Translations under genes and position numbers: made by a program | Notes under the pieces: generated by a model | The model's input: the letters and a program-made list of their open reading frames with translations, nothing else | What the model was told of the DNA's origin: nothing | The model's database searches: none | Shown: positions 21,442 through 34,100 of the stretch, piece by piece | Layout: the number at the start of each line of letters is the position of its first letter | How positions within the stretch are numbered: position 1 is the stretch's first letter | Assembly: GCA_001630475.1 (NCBI GenBank) | Contig: KV419425.1 | Span: 268,443 to 332,442, forward strand | Source: Sistotremastrum niveocremeum HHB9708 | Taxonomy: Eukaryota; Basidiomycota; Agaricomycetes; Sistotremastrales; Sistotremastraceae | DNA length: 64,000 bases | Reading direction: 5' to 3'

Positions 21442-22240
21442 CTACTGGAAAGAAAACTGTACAGAGTCGAGTGTGACAACAGCGCGAGAACAGCGCGAGA
21501 ACAGCGCGAGAACAGATCGTGCCCAAATGTCCTTGACGTCTGTGAAACACATCTCTTCGTATGTGAGGCAGTGGGTGGGACCGTAGTGGTATAGCATGTC
21601 AGTGACGAGTAGATCAATTATCGCACGTTTGGTCCTATGTGAGCGGGGTACAGCAATAAAAGCACGAAGACATGCATCCTTCAACTTGGGAATCTGCAGA
21701 CGAGAGAGAGCAGTCGATATCACGTTTACGAGGCGGAGTTGAGGTCGGCGAGGCGATACTGGGACCGAGTCGGGGTGGGATGTTGATTCGAGTCTTCGTC
21801 GGTTACCGCGGCAGCAACTGTGTGCAGCAATTCAGTAGGTTTAGCAGCCAGTGAGAGCCCATGCATTGGCAGGTGACCAGGAAACGCCGTGACAGCAGCC
21901 AAGGACTACAAGCAGAGAAGAGGCACAATTTTACGCAGAACGCGTAATCGAAAGAGGTCAAGGAGAGTCTCTAGGCATCCGTCCGACCAGATTTGCCAGT
22001 GGCCCAGTGCGCCTCGCTGCCGCAGTCGCATGACCAACTAACAATGTGAAACAACAGGGTATCGAGGAGTTGAGGACGAGTGTACTGGGACACAGGAATG
22101 CCATGCAAATGGGCAACGGAACATATATCATCGAGTGAACGACGCCAAAAACGGCGGAAAAAAACATATGAATGAGCACTCGAAACTTGCGCTTCATTTG
22201 AGTGAGGCATCGAGTGGAGGCCGTCTTGAGTGAACGCACG
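21442..22240 (-). pseudogene. Degraded remnant with SAP-like helix-loop-helix segments, possibly Helitron-derived
   Basis: Two minus-strand segments look protein-like: RRSLDDICSVAHLHGIPVS..RPQLLDTLLFHIVSWSC (about 22170-22010) and LSRLQIPKLKDACL...TKRAIIDLLVTDML (about 21715-21600). The pattern short helix, I-P/G turn, then a helix ending at Cys resembles the SAP-like start of basidiomycete Helitron-associated proteins. The segments are separated by stops and no helicase or Rep part follows, so this would be a dead fragment. The assignment is from memory of the family and is tentative. Confidence 0.3.
21481..21513 (+). repeat. 11-bp tandem repeat, three copies
   Basis: Unit AGCGCGAGAAC repeated three times, lying in the minus-strand remnant. 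Confidence 0.85.
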
Positions 22241-24363
22241 CAACCACGAACGGGAAAGAGCTATGCAGTCAAGGAGAACCAAGTTGAGGAGAACTCTGTA
22301 AACGCTCACAATTTTTCTGAGGGCAAGCGCGGAACAACGCCGGATGTTTCGGAACACGAGTTCCTTAAAGAGACGCGTGCGGACCATAAGGGTGAGAGAG
22401 TAGTACAGAATAACTCCAACGGCATCACATTGGTCCGGAGGGCATGCCCGATAAGTAAAAAATGGGCGCCTGTACACGATCATCAGTCGACAAAACCCCC
22501 TCTACTTGCTTCGCTAAGCAGAGGAGGGGATACACGCTCTGTACTTATAGATAAATCACTGATTGCGAGACCACATGACACTGAAACAAAGAACGTTCGA
22601 AAGGAAATAAATGATCAGAAATAATCAGAGATATCGGCGAAATAAACAAAAGGTGCCTGGTGCGAAATGAGGGTGGAAAAGAAACTCCGAACTTGACGCG
22701 TGCGCATAAACCAATCTCTACAATATCATAATCACAACCCATCTCCGTCTCCACGAGCATTTTCTACTCGTGCTTTACTGTTGTTTTACTCCCGTCACGG
22801 GCTTCATTAATACCATGAAACTGGAACGGACGCGGGTCAACCCTGTCGACCACAAGTTCAACAGTCAGGGAAATTGACTTTCCGAGAATCACGGAAGTGG
22901 AGTCACTCGCCAATCGCAAAGTAATCGCAATCGCCACTCAATACCAGACTTCCCAGACTTCCTGCACTTCGCAAAGATATGACAGATGGCCTCAGGAGCC
23001 GTCGGGAGAATCACGGTCAAATGCACGGATTTTGTCTTGCTCCTCCCCTTCTCGTTCCATCTTCTTTTGCATCCCTTCCTTCCTCTGTCTCTGCGTCTTT
23101 CTCGAAGTTCGTCGTCAAGTTGACTCTGTATTTCGATGGCCGTAGCCTCCGTTCCTTACGAATATATCTACATTCGTAGATCTTGACGCGACGCGACGAT
23201 CGATCGACATGTCACTCTCAGCCTGAGCGTCAATGACGCATTGACAGCCAGCGCTTCCCTTCACCACAGCTTCCGTAACCTCCACCGCCGTGCACGATTG
23301 TGGATTATCTTTATCTTTATCAGTTGTCGTACACGCATGCGTGCTTTGTGCTACAGCTCGCTAGGATACGATCGACGTCAGGAATAATAAGGTTAATAAC
23401 GTTACCAGCGTTGTTACTAGCTCATATATGGATTAATTTGAGCGATTTATCCACGCATTGACATCCTCAATTTCCTCAACTTGAAGTGCCAGTGTGGTAT
23501 CACGATTGTCATTTTTAATCTCTTCGTGTCATTGAGCTGGCCATTGTTGATCGCGAGTATTAGTGTAGCAACACGGAGAAAGTATCGAGAGAGCGCAATC
23601 TAGGATCACCCCGATGCAGATTACCTTCCACCATCACCATCACCATCCCTTCCACGCTGCCGCCACATCTGATCCATCTGACCCTGATCCATCTCCCCGT
23701 CAAACGCGTGCTCCAGAAGTCATCAACTGCGACTTCACCGCCCACCCCGATCTTCGTGCGAACAACACCTCTAGTCGTTTATAGTCTCATCCGGCCTGTC
23801 AAGGTGTCAGCACCAGCACCAGTACTAGTACCAGAACTAGTGGCAGTGCCTGTCACTCCGAATCTGGCATGAATAAATCGGAAGATCTCACAAGAATTTG
23901 CGGATCCAAATCTGATCCCGCGGCCGAAGATTCCGATCAGGTATCCAGGAACTCGGCTCCCCGGCTCTCCATTATCCTCTTTGCTGTCCAAGTCCTCACC
24001 TTCGTACACTTGAAGTTCGTTTCCTCAAGTGTGAATAATATTGATGGGAAGTAGGAATGTCCATTGTATTCAATTCGTGTCGTTGTGTAGCTAATTACTA
24101 TGCGTTCTATCTAATCAAAACTAGTCAAAAAAATGTAAATGAAAATGCAAATGCTCGTGAAGTGGTCTTCAAATGGTACCATGGTGGAAAGTAAAAAGCG
24201 AAGAATGTAAGAATGAAGTGATCAAGCCGATCAAGAAATTATCGAAATAAAGAATGCAAGCTCAACGAGCCTTTTTAGCCAGTCTACCACCGACTTTGAT
24301 TTTCCTGCGACGATGCAACGTCGCGAAGAATAGGGAAGGAGGAGAGGGAGGAGGCAATGGGGA
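22241..24363. other. Gene-poor spacer
   Basis: No supported gene. It holds a hairpin-like G/C-rich inverted repeat near 22497-22530 (cccctct..., then agaggagggg) and a short CAC/CAT microsatellite near 23630-23648. The right end is the 3' flank of the second MFS gene. Confidence 0.35.
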
Positions 24364-26492
24364 TCAAGGTGATCCATCCGTATGTCTCACACTACTCCAA
24401 CCCCTCAACGGACCTCCATACCGTATCACAATCCAAATCAACCCAAATCCAATCCACGACAACGCAGCTGCTATACCGTTGGTCCATACGACTCCAAATG
24501 TCTCGATAGCAGGTAATATCCCCAGTATAGTAATGGACGTAATGAAACTTCTCAAGGCACTATATCACCAACATCAGCACCTGACTTTGACAATGACTCA
24601 AAGACGAATGAGAAGTGGGACGAGGCAATGGGGAAGGGAAGGTAAGGAAGGAGGGGAGGGGATGAGAGGAAAGACTTACTAATTAGCAGCAATAACCTCC
24701 GCACTCCTCTCCCTCATAATATCCACACAATACGTAGCTCCAGGCCCAGCAACAAGTAACATCCCCACACCATGTACACCCAACAACACCACAGCCACCA
24801 CCACACCCCACATCACATCGTCAATGTATTGGATTGATAGGCCGAGGAGGAGAGTTGTTAGAGGGACTATTAGGAGTGCGGAGGGGAGTGTGGAATGGAG
24901 TCTGTCTTCGGGGATCCAGGATCCGAGGCCTGGGGGACGGGTGCGCCGGAGGCGGGAGAGGGTGCGGTCGGAGAGGATGCCTGAGAGGGGGGCGCCGACT
25001 TTTTGTTGTTAAACAAAATATATTCGTTAGTGTGATGGGTAGGGAGAGGGAGGGGGGACGTACTCATATTCCCGAGACCGTCAGGGAGGAACAAAGCCCC
25101 AATAAGCGCTTTATTCGTAATTCCATATCGTTGACCCTACACACGCACACGCAGATCAGCATCACATCGAAGACCGAAAGAGCCTTCCCTGCGGGAAGGG
25201 AGGGGGACGTACGATCGTATATGCTATTGGGAGCATAATTACGAAATCTGTGATCATCATCGTGGACATCGCAAGCGTCTTCAATACGAAATCAGTAAGA
25301 GACCAATGGGATGCGCATAGAAAGACGTACGATGAGCAATAAAACAGGACTTTTCATCAATCCCAGCGCTTTAAAAGGATTCAACAACACGACACTCCCC
25401 CTCTTCTCATCCACCTCCCCCATCCCTTCTCCCGCTCCCATCCCCGACGCGCTCAATCGAGCACGATCAATGCCTCGTTTACCCGGATGAGTAGTTTCGG
25501 GCAAGAATGTGATGACGCAGAAGAGGTCGATGAGGCCTACGATTCCGAGGGAGATTTGCATGATGCGCCATGAGATGTGATGTGCTACTAGTCCGCCTAT
25601 GAACGGTGCTATTGCTGGTCCGAGGAGTGCGAGCTAAACCCCAATCAGCTTTTGCCTCAACGAAGATCACAAAGAAGGCGAAGGGAAAGTGTGAAGAAAC
25701 AGAGGAAGGGGGGTAGGGGTGGACGAAAAGGATGGGGAAGGGGAAAGAATAGAAGGAAAGGAACGCACGCAGTAATAAACGCCCATAGCCCTCCCCCTCT
25801 CCTCAAGCCTATATATATCCGAAATTGTACCCGCTCCAACTGATTGAAAAGCACATGAACCGAATGCTTGGAGAGCGCGGAAGAGGAGGAGGGTAGGGAC
25901 GGAGTGGGAGAAGGAGACGCCGAAGGAGGCGAGGATGTATATTGGGAGGGAGACTATGTATATTGGCTGACGGCCGTCTGGAACGAGCGTTAGCGAGCTG
26001 TGGGTGTACGGCGAAGACGAGAGAAAATGCGGGAGGGGGACGTACAGTATCCTGAGTAGCGGGCCCAGAAGAGGGATCCGAATGCTGCGGTGCAGATGAA
26101 CAGTCCGACTGAGAAACTACACTTTGTGAGTGACGCGAAGATGAGAAGGGAAGGAGGACGTACTTGATGATACTACCCGTCGTCTGTAAATCCTCTGCTA
26201 TCTGAGGGATAACAGGAGTAAACGAGCAGCTCGTAAATACTACACTTCAATCAGCACCCCATCAAAATGTACACATGAAGGACGTACAAGTGAGGAGAAC
26301 AGAACACGAGATGATAGTCAATATAGTCCTTTTCTCCCCGCGCGAGAATCGGTCATAGACACTGTCATCTCCATCTTCGTACGATTTTACATCGACGACG
26401 GGAGGACTTGGAGCGCGAGGAGGGAGGTAGGATGTATGGTTGACGAGGAGAGGAGTCGTCTCTGAGATGGGTACATCGGGAGCAGGAGCCAT
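24364..26492 (-). CDS. MFS transporter, DHA1-like, paralog 2
   Basis: ATG at 26492 (MAPAPDVPISETTPLL), end RGWSSVRHTDGSP at 24364. Same exon pattern as the other two paralogs, including the intron directly after the first VLLT codons. The LPET motif is followed by a Gly/Glu-rich loop longer than in paralogs 1 and 3, and last-helix residues WIGFGLIWIVIRYG continue without the intron present in paralog 3. The N-terminal tail is about 15 residues longer, Pro/Asp-rich. A 12-TM exporter of unknown substrate is expected. The third-position composition looks more C-rich (long CCC/CTC runs) than in paralog 3. Confidence 0.83.
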
Positions 26493-29249
26493 TCGTTAGA
26501 CACTCGTAGTTGAGTCGAGTCGTAAGTAGTCGTAGTCGTCAACGCCGGAGTCAACGTCCGCCTCGTCAAATAGACTGGGCTAAGAGAAATAGAGAAAAAG
26601 GAAAAAGAGAAGGGGGATATGAAACGCTTTGCTTTCCAGAATTTTCGGACATGGCGAATTTAACCAACCCATTACATTATCCGAGTTCCGAGTTCCGAAT
26701 TTCGACGGGATCAAGGCTTCCGAATCCGAGAAGCAAGGAAGAAAGGGTCGGAGAATTCGGAGGGGCGGCGTGCAAGCGAGTAATCAAATATGGAATGTGC
26801 GTAGAAATTGGATGGGATGGGAATGGAAGGGTGCAAAGGATGAGAGATGAACCGGATGAGGGGATGTGGATGCCTTGTCAGGGTCGGAACCGAGAATTTG
26901 CGAATCGCGATTGGGATTGCAACTCTTGCGTTCGATGGATGGTCTGTTGGTTTTCTTTTGCCGCTTTTGTTGTCGCTTGGACCGCTTATGCGCTTATGTA
27001 TGCTGTTCGCTTGAGTAAGTTCGGTAGAGCAGTCAAGTCAGTATTGTAAATGCTAATACTCACTTTATAAGTCATTTCTAAGGGTTAGATGTCCATTTGG
27101 TAAGTTCCTCTCTATTTCGATGGTGCTGATCTAACGCGTAGATTCAGAATCGGATTTGGGAGGAAGATGAAACTTACTCGCCATCGCCGTCGTAGCGCTC
27201 GCTCGTTCAAACGATGGCCACATCCTCAAACTCCCCGACCCCGAACGTTCACTTCCTACTCAAACTTCATACCATGTTCCGCCCTCAAACACCAAATTCC
27301 CAGGCTGTGCGCAGCGATTCGCCACGGCGCGCCCTTGGTCCTGGTCCTGGCCCGTCGACGTCCGTCATCCGTCCGGGAATTGTGACAGCTAAGGCGTCAA
27401 TCAGGATCCACACCACACCCGCATCCTCTTCCACAACGGGCTTTGACAGCAGACTGAAATGTCGCGATCCGCCCGCCTCCTGTGTCTTATCCATATGGCA
27501 TGTGCCTGTGACGAGAGCTGTCAGAGTGGAAGAGTGGACCGCCTCCCGCGCCGCGACGTGGTGGCGATGACCCCTCATCCGGCGAAAGCGAGCTTGGGCC
27601 TGAATAGCATGAATCACGAGGTACCCGTTATCCTCCTCTATCGGTCTTTCTGATTGAACATAGGTCTAGGAATACTGAGCTCTTGTTTTGAATGAGGGAT
27701 ATTGGATCCATGGACGGACACAGGTCATCCCGATGTGGGTACCTTCATGCCCGTCCTGTGAAGCTTTGCCGTACGATCGATATCGGACGATAATGCCGAC
27801 CGTATCCAACGAGCGAGGGAATACCAGGCCTGTCAATCGTAGGCTTCATCTCCTTCCTTCTCTTCCCATTCGCATGCCGATATTCCCCACCGATCACTAC
27901 GAATTAATATTCTGACAAGCACAAGTCCAATGTTCACAGATCTGTCAAATCTGTCAAATCTCGCAACTGCTTGTCTACACGTCTACGCGAAAGAACACCA
28001 AGCATATGGAGAATTCATATCGCTTTCTCGCGAACAGAAAGAAGAGAAACGAAAAGGAAGAGGCAGAAGGGAAAAAGTCAAATTATCCGACCCGAGTTTG
28101 ACAGCTCTGCCGACAAGATGAATTAGACGCTCCTCGCCTTCATCCTCTCACTCCTCAGGTTTCCTTCATTACCCCGCGTTGCAACACTAGGATTCGTCTT
28201 CGTCTTCCAGTCGCTCAATGGTATGACCACTACAACGGTGATCCTCATGCTCATGTTCCTCTTCTTGTTCGTGTTCGTGTTGATGCTGCATTGGTGCTAA
28301 TAGTACTATATCCGCTCCTACGCTCTTAGATCCTGCGAATACGTCTTTTGCGTCTTTTGCGTCTTATGCCCGCTAGTCTGAGCGCTTTTGTTTCCGTTCA
28401 CACGACGCGACAATGACAACGATAATGAAAGGAGCAATATATCTCGAATTGGAGACTCTGTTCTCTATTCTGTTCTCTGTTCTCTGTTCTGTTCTCTGTT
28501 CTCTGTTCTGTTCTCTGTTCTCTGTTCTGTTCTCTGTTCTGTTGATCTTCGTCATTCATCTAGAACTTTCCTCTTCTTTCCCTTCGTCGGAACACATCGG
28601 CATCCACCTTTTGCATTGCCAGCGTGCTCTATTGGTACTGATCAACGTCGATTAACCCTCAGGCGGAATCTGGTCCGAGTTCATTGTTTTGTCAGTGCTC
28701 TTTCGGGTGATCTTCCCCTGCGTGCGTACTGTCCACGACTTCATTATATTCACCCTCTGATTTCGATCCTCTCTTGGAGACTGGCATTGACGAACGATGA
28801 TCAGTGGACCTTCATTCTCCATTATTTGGCTCAGCACCCACACGATGCTGAGGAAACAGCTATCATAGCGTGAATTTCACTGGCACCCTCACGAAATGGG
28901 ATCACCGCCGCCAAATTTATTACCGCCGATAATACTATGATGTATAATGGACAGGAAAAATATCTAAGCATGCCCGAGGGCGACATTGGCAGATTGACTA
29001 TGGTACCACATAGAGTTGAGATGTTTTAGTGAGAGAACTAACTCTCGGTGTTCGGTGTTTGATACCTAGGGCCCTCGGGCTCGTTTAAATTTATTAGTAA
29101 TATATTAATGGCGACTTTTTCGTATTTGATGGAAGCGCAGTGATATTTTCTATTTATATGTGCCATTAGATCGTCCACTTGACACTTCCGAATGTCTCAA
29201 AGGTCCATAGTTCGGTCAGACCGCCCCCCGAACTCAAATACAGGTCATT
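26493..29249. other. Gene-poor spacer with a minisatellite
   Basis: About 2.75 kb. Open frames near 26510-27049 and 27214-27617 have no family resemblance and overlap on opposite strands. Apart from the tandem repeat at 28456-28542, I see nothing assignable. Confidence 0.35.
28456..28542 (+). repeat. CT-rich minisatellite (TTCTCTG / TTCTG units)
   Basis: Alternating TTCTCTG and TTCTG words in a repeating higher-order unit of about 17-19 bases, strongly pyrimidine-biased on the plus strand. Confidence 0.9.
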
Positions 29250-29256
29250 GTTCCAT
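29250..29256 (+). repeat. Left flanking direct repeat GTTCCAT
   Basis: Seven bases repeated exactly at 29693-29699, just outside the inverted repeats; a probable target-site duplication. Confidence 0.8.
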
Positions 29257-29692
29257 CCCAGTCAAAATGGGACATGGTCGGCAATGGCGCGAGTGGGTCG
29301 GATCTGTTCAGAATTCCGACATATGGCCCACTATGGCAGGATCTGGTAAATTCCCTCTGAAGAACAGAAGTCGTTTCTTCTCTTTCTGTTGCCCGTGTAT
29401 TTTCTGCTTTTCCCAATAAAATCATGAATTTCGACTTTATTTACTTTCCCCTGCAATGTCATGGTTTAACATGCAATGGTTTCGCGCGACTCATCGATTG
29501 AGATTGAGCTCAAATCCAGCTTCTTTGAGAGGGAAACTATTATTTCGTAGATTTATCTGAAAAATACAGAAACCCGCAGATTCCGGCGAATCCCTGAAAA
29601 TTCCCGGGTCCCAGCCGGTCACTTAGGGTAATAAAATTTTACCAGATCCCGCCGGATTCACCACTTGCCCACCATGTCCCATTTTGACTGGG
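29257..29692. mobile_element. 436-bp MITE-like element with 28-bp terminal inverted repeats
   Basis: The left end CCCAGTCAAAATGGGACATG (29257-29276) is matched in inverted form by the right end finishing at 29692. The first 22 bases are identical, then one mismatch, then five more matches. A subterminal word GGATCTGGTAAA also occurs near both ends in opposite orientation. Flanking 7-bp direct repeats GTTCCAT support transposition. There is no coding capacity, so this is a non-autonomous DNA-transposon derivative. The superfamily is not assigned: a 7-bp duplication and a CCCAGTC end do not fit a class I can name with confidence. Confidence 0.82.
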
Positions 29693-29699
29693 GTTCCAT
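29693..29699 (+). repeat. Right flanking direct repeat GTTCCAT
   Basis: Exact copy of 29250-29256. Confidence 0.8.
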
Positions 29700-32522
29700 A
29701 GCGCTATCATTTCGGGCATGTACTATAGCCATGCGAACGACAACATTCTTCCAGGTTAGACGTCTTAGCCCTCTACCTTCACCCTCACATATCTCGACCC
29801 TCATCGAGGCCTCATCAAAGCATGCCTCAAGGCTCAAATCTTTTCGCCATTCGTGTTACGGCGCCGAATTGAATGAATTGATCTATCGTCCTCGACTCGG
29901 CCAGGTATTTTTTCAATCATGACGATTACGGTCTTCCCAGAATAACTATTGATATGGCCTCAACTACGTAAAACTCATTCCTCTCGAGTTCCTACCCAGG
30001 ACCCCCTAAACATCCGAATTCGAAACGCCAGGGAACCCTGAAAAAGTGCTAGGTTGGATTATTCGTTATGCGAGAGTGAGACGATGAGAGTGCCCGCATT
30101 CATTTGCTTGACTCCTGCCAGTGAGTTCCTCGTTGAAAGACGGAGGTCGCTCTTGTGATGTGATTAGGATGATGTCATCGGGAAGGCGTTGTCTTTGTGG
30201 CGCGGGAGTCTAGGTACGCGCTTCGCACGGCTCCAATTTCCCGGATGTGGGCTCTCCTAACGCTTTTGCTCCCGAGCGGATACAAGTCTCGAGTCTTGAA
30301 TTCTCGATGCCATCGCCGCGCGATCAGGACTACACTTTTGACGCCTTCGTAGTTCCACTTGAGACAAACTGAGCTGAGCTGAGCTGAGATAGCTAAATAG
30401 TCCCAGCTGAGCGTTAGTCTCAGACTCTCAGCTACTGTAATGTTTACAACATATACATAGAAACTAGGCTTCATCTCAATTACGTCTTCACCAATTTCGA
30501 AATTTCGGCCGAAGCTCGAGAGCTTTGAATCCTCAAAAAGACCTCAAAGCCCATCTTTAGTCACGAGGATCACTAGTACTGGCACGCCTTCCGATAGTTG
30601 AAACGACATTCAATTTTTCCTGTATTGCAAGCTTAAGGATCGGCGGAGCGAATTATCACGGCGTTGTTCCCAGGCTTTCGTCTTCCCTCCAAGTCCAGTA
30701 CTTTCCTCGAGTGCCCTGAGTCCCTGGATCCGAGCCCGAAGATGTCTTCGGGCCTCGAGGCACAATTCTAGCCTAAAAGATTCAAGACGGCTTCACCTCT
30801 TTCCAGTGCATCGAATAACAGACGAGGATAGTTGGAGACAAAGCTTCAGTCTCCGTTAAGTATCGTAATAATCGTATAGAACTGTTGTTTCACCCTACGG
30901 CTGGGGTTACTGTAACTCTTTTGAACGAGTTCCATTTGGTTAGACTGAGATTTGACAAATATAGGAATATAGGAGGTGGATGCCGATCCTCGTACACATG
31001 CGTGTGAACGCTATCAGAACGATACAAAGAGGACGGACTGGGTTCTCGTGATGCATCAGCGCAAGACATCTGGTGAAGCTTACTGTAAGTCGTCGAACAA
31101 CTTCAAGGAATTGGCATATAGTTCATACCACACGGGTCATTATCCGATTTCAGCAAGGCTTTAGCTCTCGCAAAACTTGCCGAAGCGCATGGATACAAAG
31201 ACACATCAAGAATGCCACTCAACGATCGAGCCATATTAATACTGTTGGAATTGACTTCGCGTGCTTTTGCTCCCGCCGATCATCGTGCGAAAATACCCGT
31301 CGGCATTTCCTCGGGGCGGAAGCAAACTTGAACTTCAACTTGGTTCCAGTACGGGTCTTTGTTTCAAGGATCATTCTCAGCGGCACAGAGAGATATAGAT
31401 GGGAAAGGAGATGGAAGATGTCATGACGTGCTTGGAATTGACAGATAGATGACAGATAGGGGTCAAATTCTGGCGCTTTTTTGGCCGGCCAGGAGGCCTT
31501 GTCGAAGGCACAGTGAAGTCTTTCCTTGCGGAGTAAGCACAAGACTGAGCGATTTTCGATGCTTCCACTAGAAAGAGAATATCCGTCATTATTCTGAGGA
31601 GCAGTGGGAGCTAGTACGTAGAACGACTTGGTAGTTAGCGCATATATAAGAAGCTCAGCCAACTAATCATTGTTAACAAGGCAAGAACCTGGATATTACG
31701 AGGAACTTAAATTCTTGTTGATGATTCTCCACGCTTCACAGAGCCTGTGAAGTCGATGGACTCTCAACGGAAGACGCTCGATAAAGCGCACATTCTTCGC
31801 CGTAGAGAACCGTGATACGAATCAGCCTATCACAGGTTCCTCAGTTCCAGTGTTCCGACGTAGATATTACCAAGTGGAGGAACGAAAAGACCCCGTGGAA
31901 GAATATTATCCAATGGAGGTCTGGTGAGATTTGTCCGGGGGACGCGCAAGGTTTCGATCGATCAGTGGAAGGCCTTGCCTGGCTTGCCAGTCAACCTCAG
32001 ATACTGGGAGATTACGATGTTGGCAACTGCCCTTGCCAGTTGCTTGTGTGTCAACTCGACGCTCCGTGTGGGGATATATAATATCCCTCACTAAGCGTAC
32101 ACTTGTGACCAACCCAGAATCGAGTTAGAAGAACGAGATTGACTGACATGTGCGCCTGCTCATGCTATGGGGATCCTATTGTGGAAAGCACACGCTATTA
32201 ATGTGGAGTTTCGATAACCACTGGATTTATTTTGTTAGATGTTTCAGACAACGATTTTATTGCCAGGGATGGATACATCATGGTGACTGTCAGATGGAGA
32301 CAATGTGTTCGGGCGGACGATACATTGAGACGTGAATACAGAACTAAGCAAATTGAATGATACTGTAACACGTGGAACGATTCGGGTTTACAGTAGATAG
32401 AGCGTGATGAGATTGGCTCGAATAATTTGGATTGTCGTTCCACCGCGAGAAGAATGAGATTGAATAATATGGATGCTAAGTGAGTAAGTGAATCGTGATA
32501 GGAATCGAAAGCTGCCAAAAAA
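29700..32522. other. Gene-poor spacer
   Basis: About 2.8 kb with no supported gene. It contains a short GAGCT tandem run at 30371-30388. Frames near 31073-31662 exist on both strands without recognisable domains. The right end (about 32200-32522) is probably the 3' UTR of the SET gene. Confidence 0.35.
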
Positions 32523-34100
32523 TCAATCCACGGTCTCCTCGAGAGGCTCAGGAGCAGCGTCGGCAGGCTTCGCAGCTTTCTTCTTCGATTTCTTCTTCTT
32601 CTTTTTTTCGGATTCGGGGGGCACGCGCGCCCGACTGAGAGCTATGAGCTGCTCGCCGAGCTGCTTCAAAGCATACGAGGCATACAAAGGCGACTTGTTG
32701 ACTTTATCAAAGAGCTTGAGCTGACGAAGAAAACTGACGCTCTGTCCAACATCGCCCAATGCATCGTAACATTTCGAGATGAGCTCAAGGTACTCTCGAT
32801 ATAATGGATGGGTTTCCAGGCCTTCCTCTTTGATAACGGCGATCAGGCGCAGGCATTCTTTGATGACGTAGTCGCCGGGTAAACTCCGATCTTGCATCCA
32901 TTGCATGAATAGAGGAGCGAGGGAGTGAAGAGAGGCTCGACGTTTATCGGAGACGACGTGGTTTGTGCAGGATGGGCATGTGCAACGGAAACCGTAGGGT
33001 TTCAACTGGTCTTGGCGAAGAGAGCATTTGTCCATGACGCTGCAGTAGTGGATGGTGATTTCTTCGCCTGCACTGATAGGGCGCGCTGCCCGCAGTTCGA
33101 AGCAGAAGGTGGCTATATCGAAGGCGCGTCCAGCATTTGGCCCACAGCTGTCGACACGTGTCAAAATCATGGATCATAGAATTGATGAGCGGAATGGAGA
33201 CTCACCTATGATTCACTCGAGAGATATCCTTACAGATACCAGAATGGATAGCGTGAGATGTTCGGAAGGGATCGACGAGTGTGTCGATTCCAAGTCCATT
33301 CGTCCTAAATCTTCCCAGAAGCGGACCACTGCCATCATGAGTGTGAGAGTTCGCAAGCTCCATATATGCTTTCTGATTCTCCGGCGGCATCCTCTTGAAG
33401 ACCGTCTCCAACAACTTCTCCCACTCCAGAAGTGACACCTTGCTCTTATCCTCATGTGTGAATCCCCTCCTCCAAACCAACTGCACGTTGACCGCTGGCG
33501 GGCCTAACAGCATAGGACGCTCAGCTATGATGAGTTCGCCGGCTGACAGAGCACGCAGGGCGTACATGCCGACCCCCTTTCCAGGTGACTCGCGGATTTC
33601 GTAGGCAGGCTTTTCGGGTCGGGGTATTGGTGAAGGGAAGTGGGGATATGAGAAAATGTGCTCTTTCAGAGAGTAGCGAAGGATGCATTCGGTGCCGAAT
33701 TCGTCGTCGTTGCCCTCGGTCTCGGTGATAGCGCGTTTGGATGGAGGCGGCATTGTCATGTATCCTATTGGAACGTCGCCGTCTGCGTCTGGATCGAAAG
33801 ACGCGTCGTCAAAGTCGTGAAATTGGTTTGGTCTGACGATATAATTCACTGTGAATCACGCTGGTCAACAGATGCATGAGACTTGATAAAGTTGTGTCGT
33901 ACCTCCTTCGGGATCCAGCCCAAACCGCTTCGCCCACTTATTAAACGTGGCATCGTCCAGACCTTATATCCGATGAGCCTCATTTGAGAATATATAACAG
34001 TCTAATCCTCACCCTGACTAGTGTCAAGACTGATACCGTCGTCGCCTGGACTGTCATGCAATAATTTCTGCGTGATTTGAGTCAAATCGATGGTGGTCAT
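32523..34100 (-). CDS. SET-domain protein (SMYD-like, no MYND finger seen), putative protein-lysine methyltransferase
   Basis: ATG at 34100 (MTTIDLTQITQKLLHD), three introns, stop at 32523. The SET domain starts around GKGVGMYALRALSAGELIIA, and continues to the signature SRVNH/SCGPNA, split by an intron (33205 to about 33150), then GEEITIHYC and a post-SET CTCPSC cluster after YGFR. These are the S-adenosylmethionine and lysine-channel motifs of SET enzymes, so catalysis is plausible. SMYD proteins usually insert a MYND zinc finger in the SET domain; the insert here shows no Cys/His cluster. The C-terminus is a helical repeat-like region ending in a Lys-rich patch (EKKKKKKSKKKAAK). Neighbours give no hint of substrate. 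Confidence 0.88.

Noticed and set aside
22497-22530. Hairpin as a Helitron 3' end
   Set aside because: Orientation and distance do not fit the SAP-like fragments and no CTRR was seen next to it.
26510-27049. 179-codon plus frame upstream of MFS paralog 2
   Set aside because: Ends in a hydrophobic stretch but has no family resemblance and starts at an unlikely site; treated as spacer.
27285-27617. 110-codon minus-strand frame
   Set aside because: No domain, no splicing partner and an equally long frame on the other strand; not enough to call a gene.
28388-28873. 161-codon frame over the CT minisatellite
   Set aside because: Much of its translation is the tandem repeat (Leu/Phe/Ser/Val/Cys runs); a repeat artefact.
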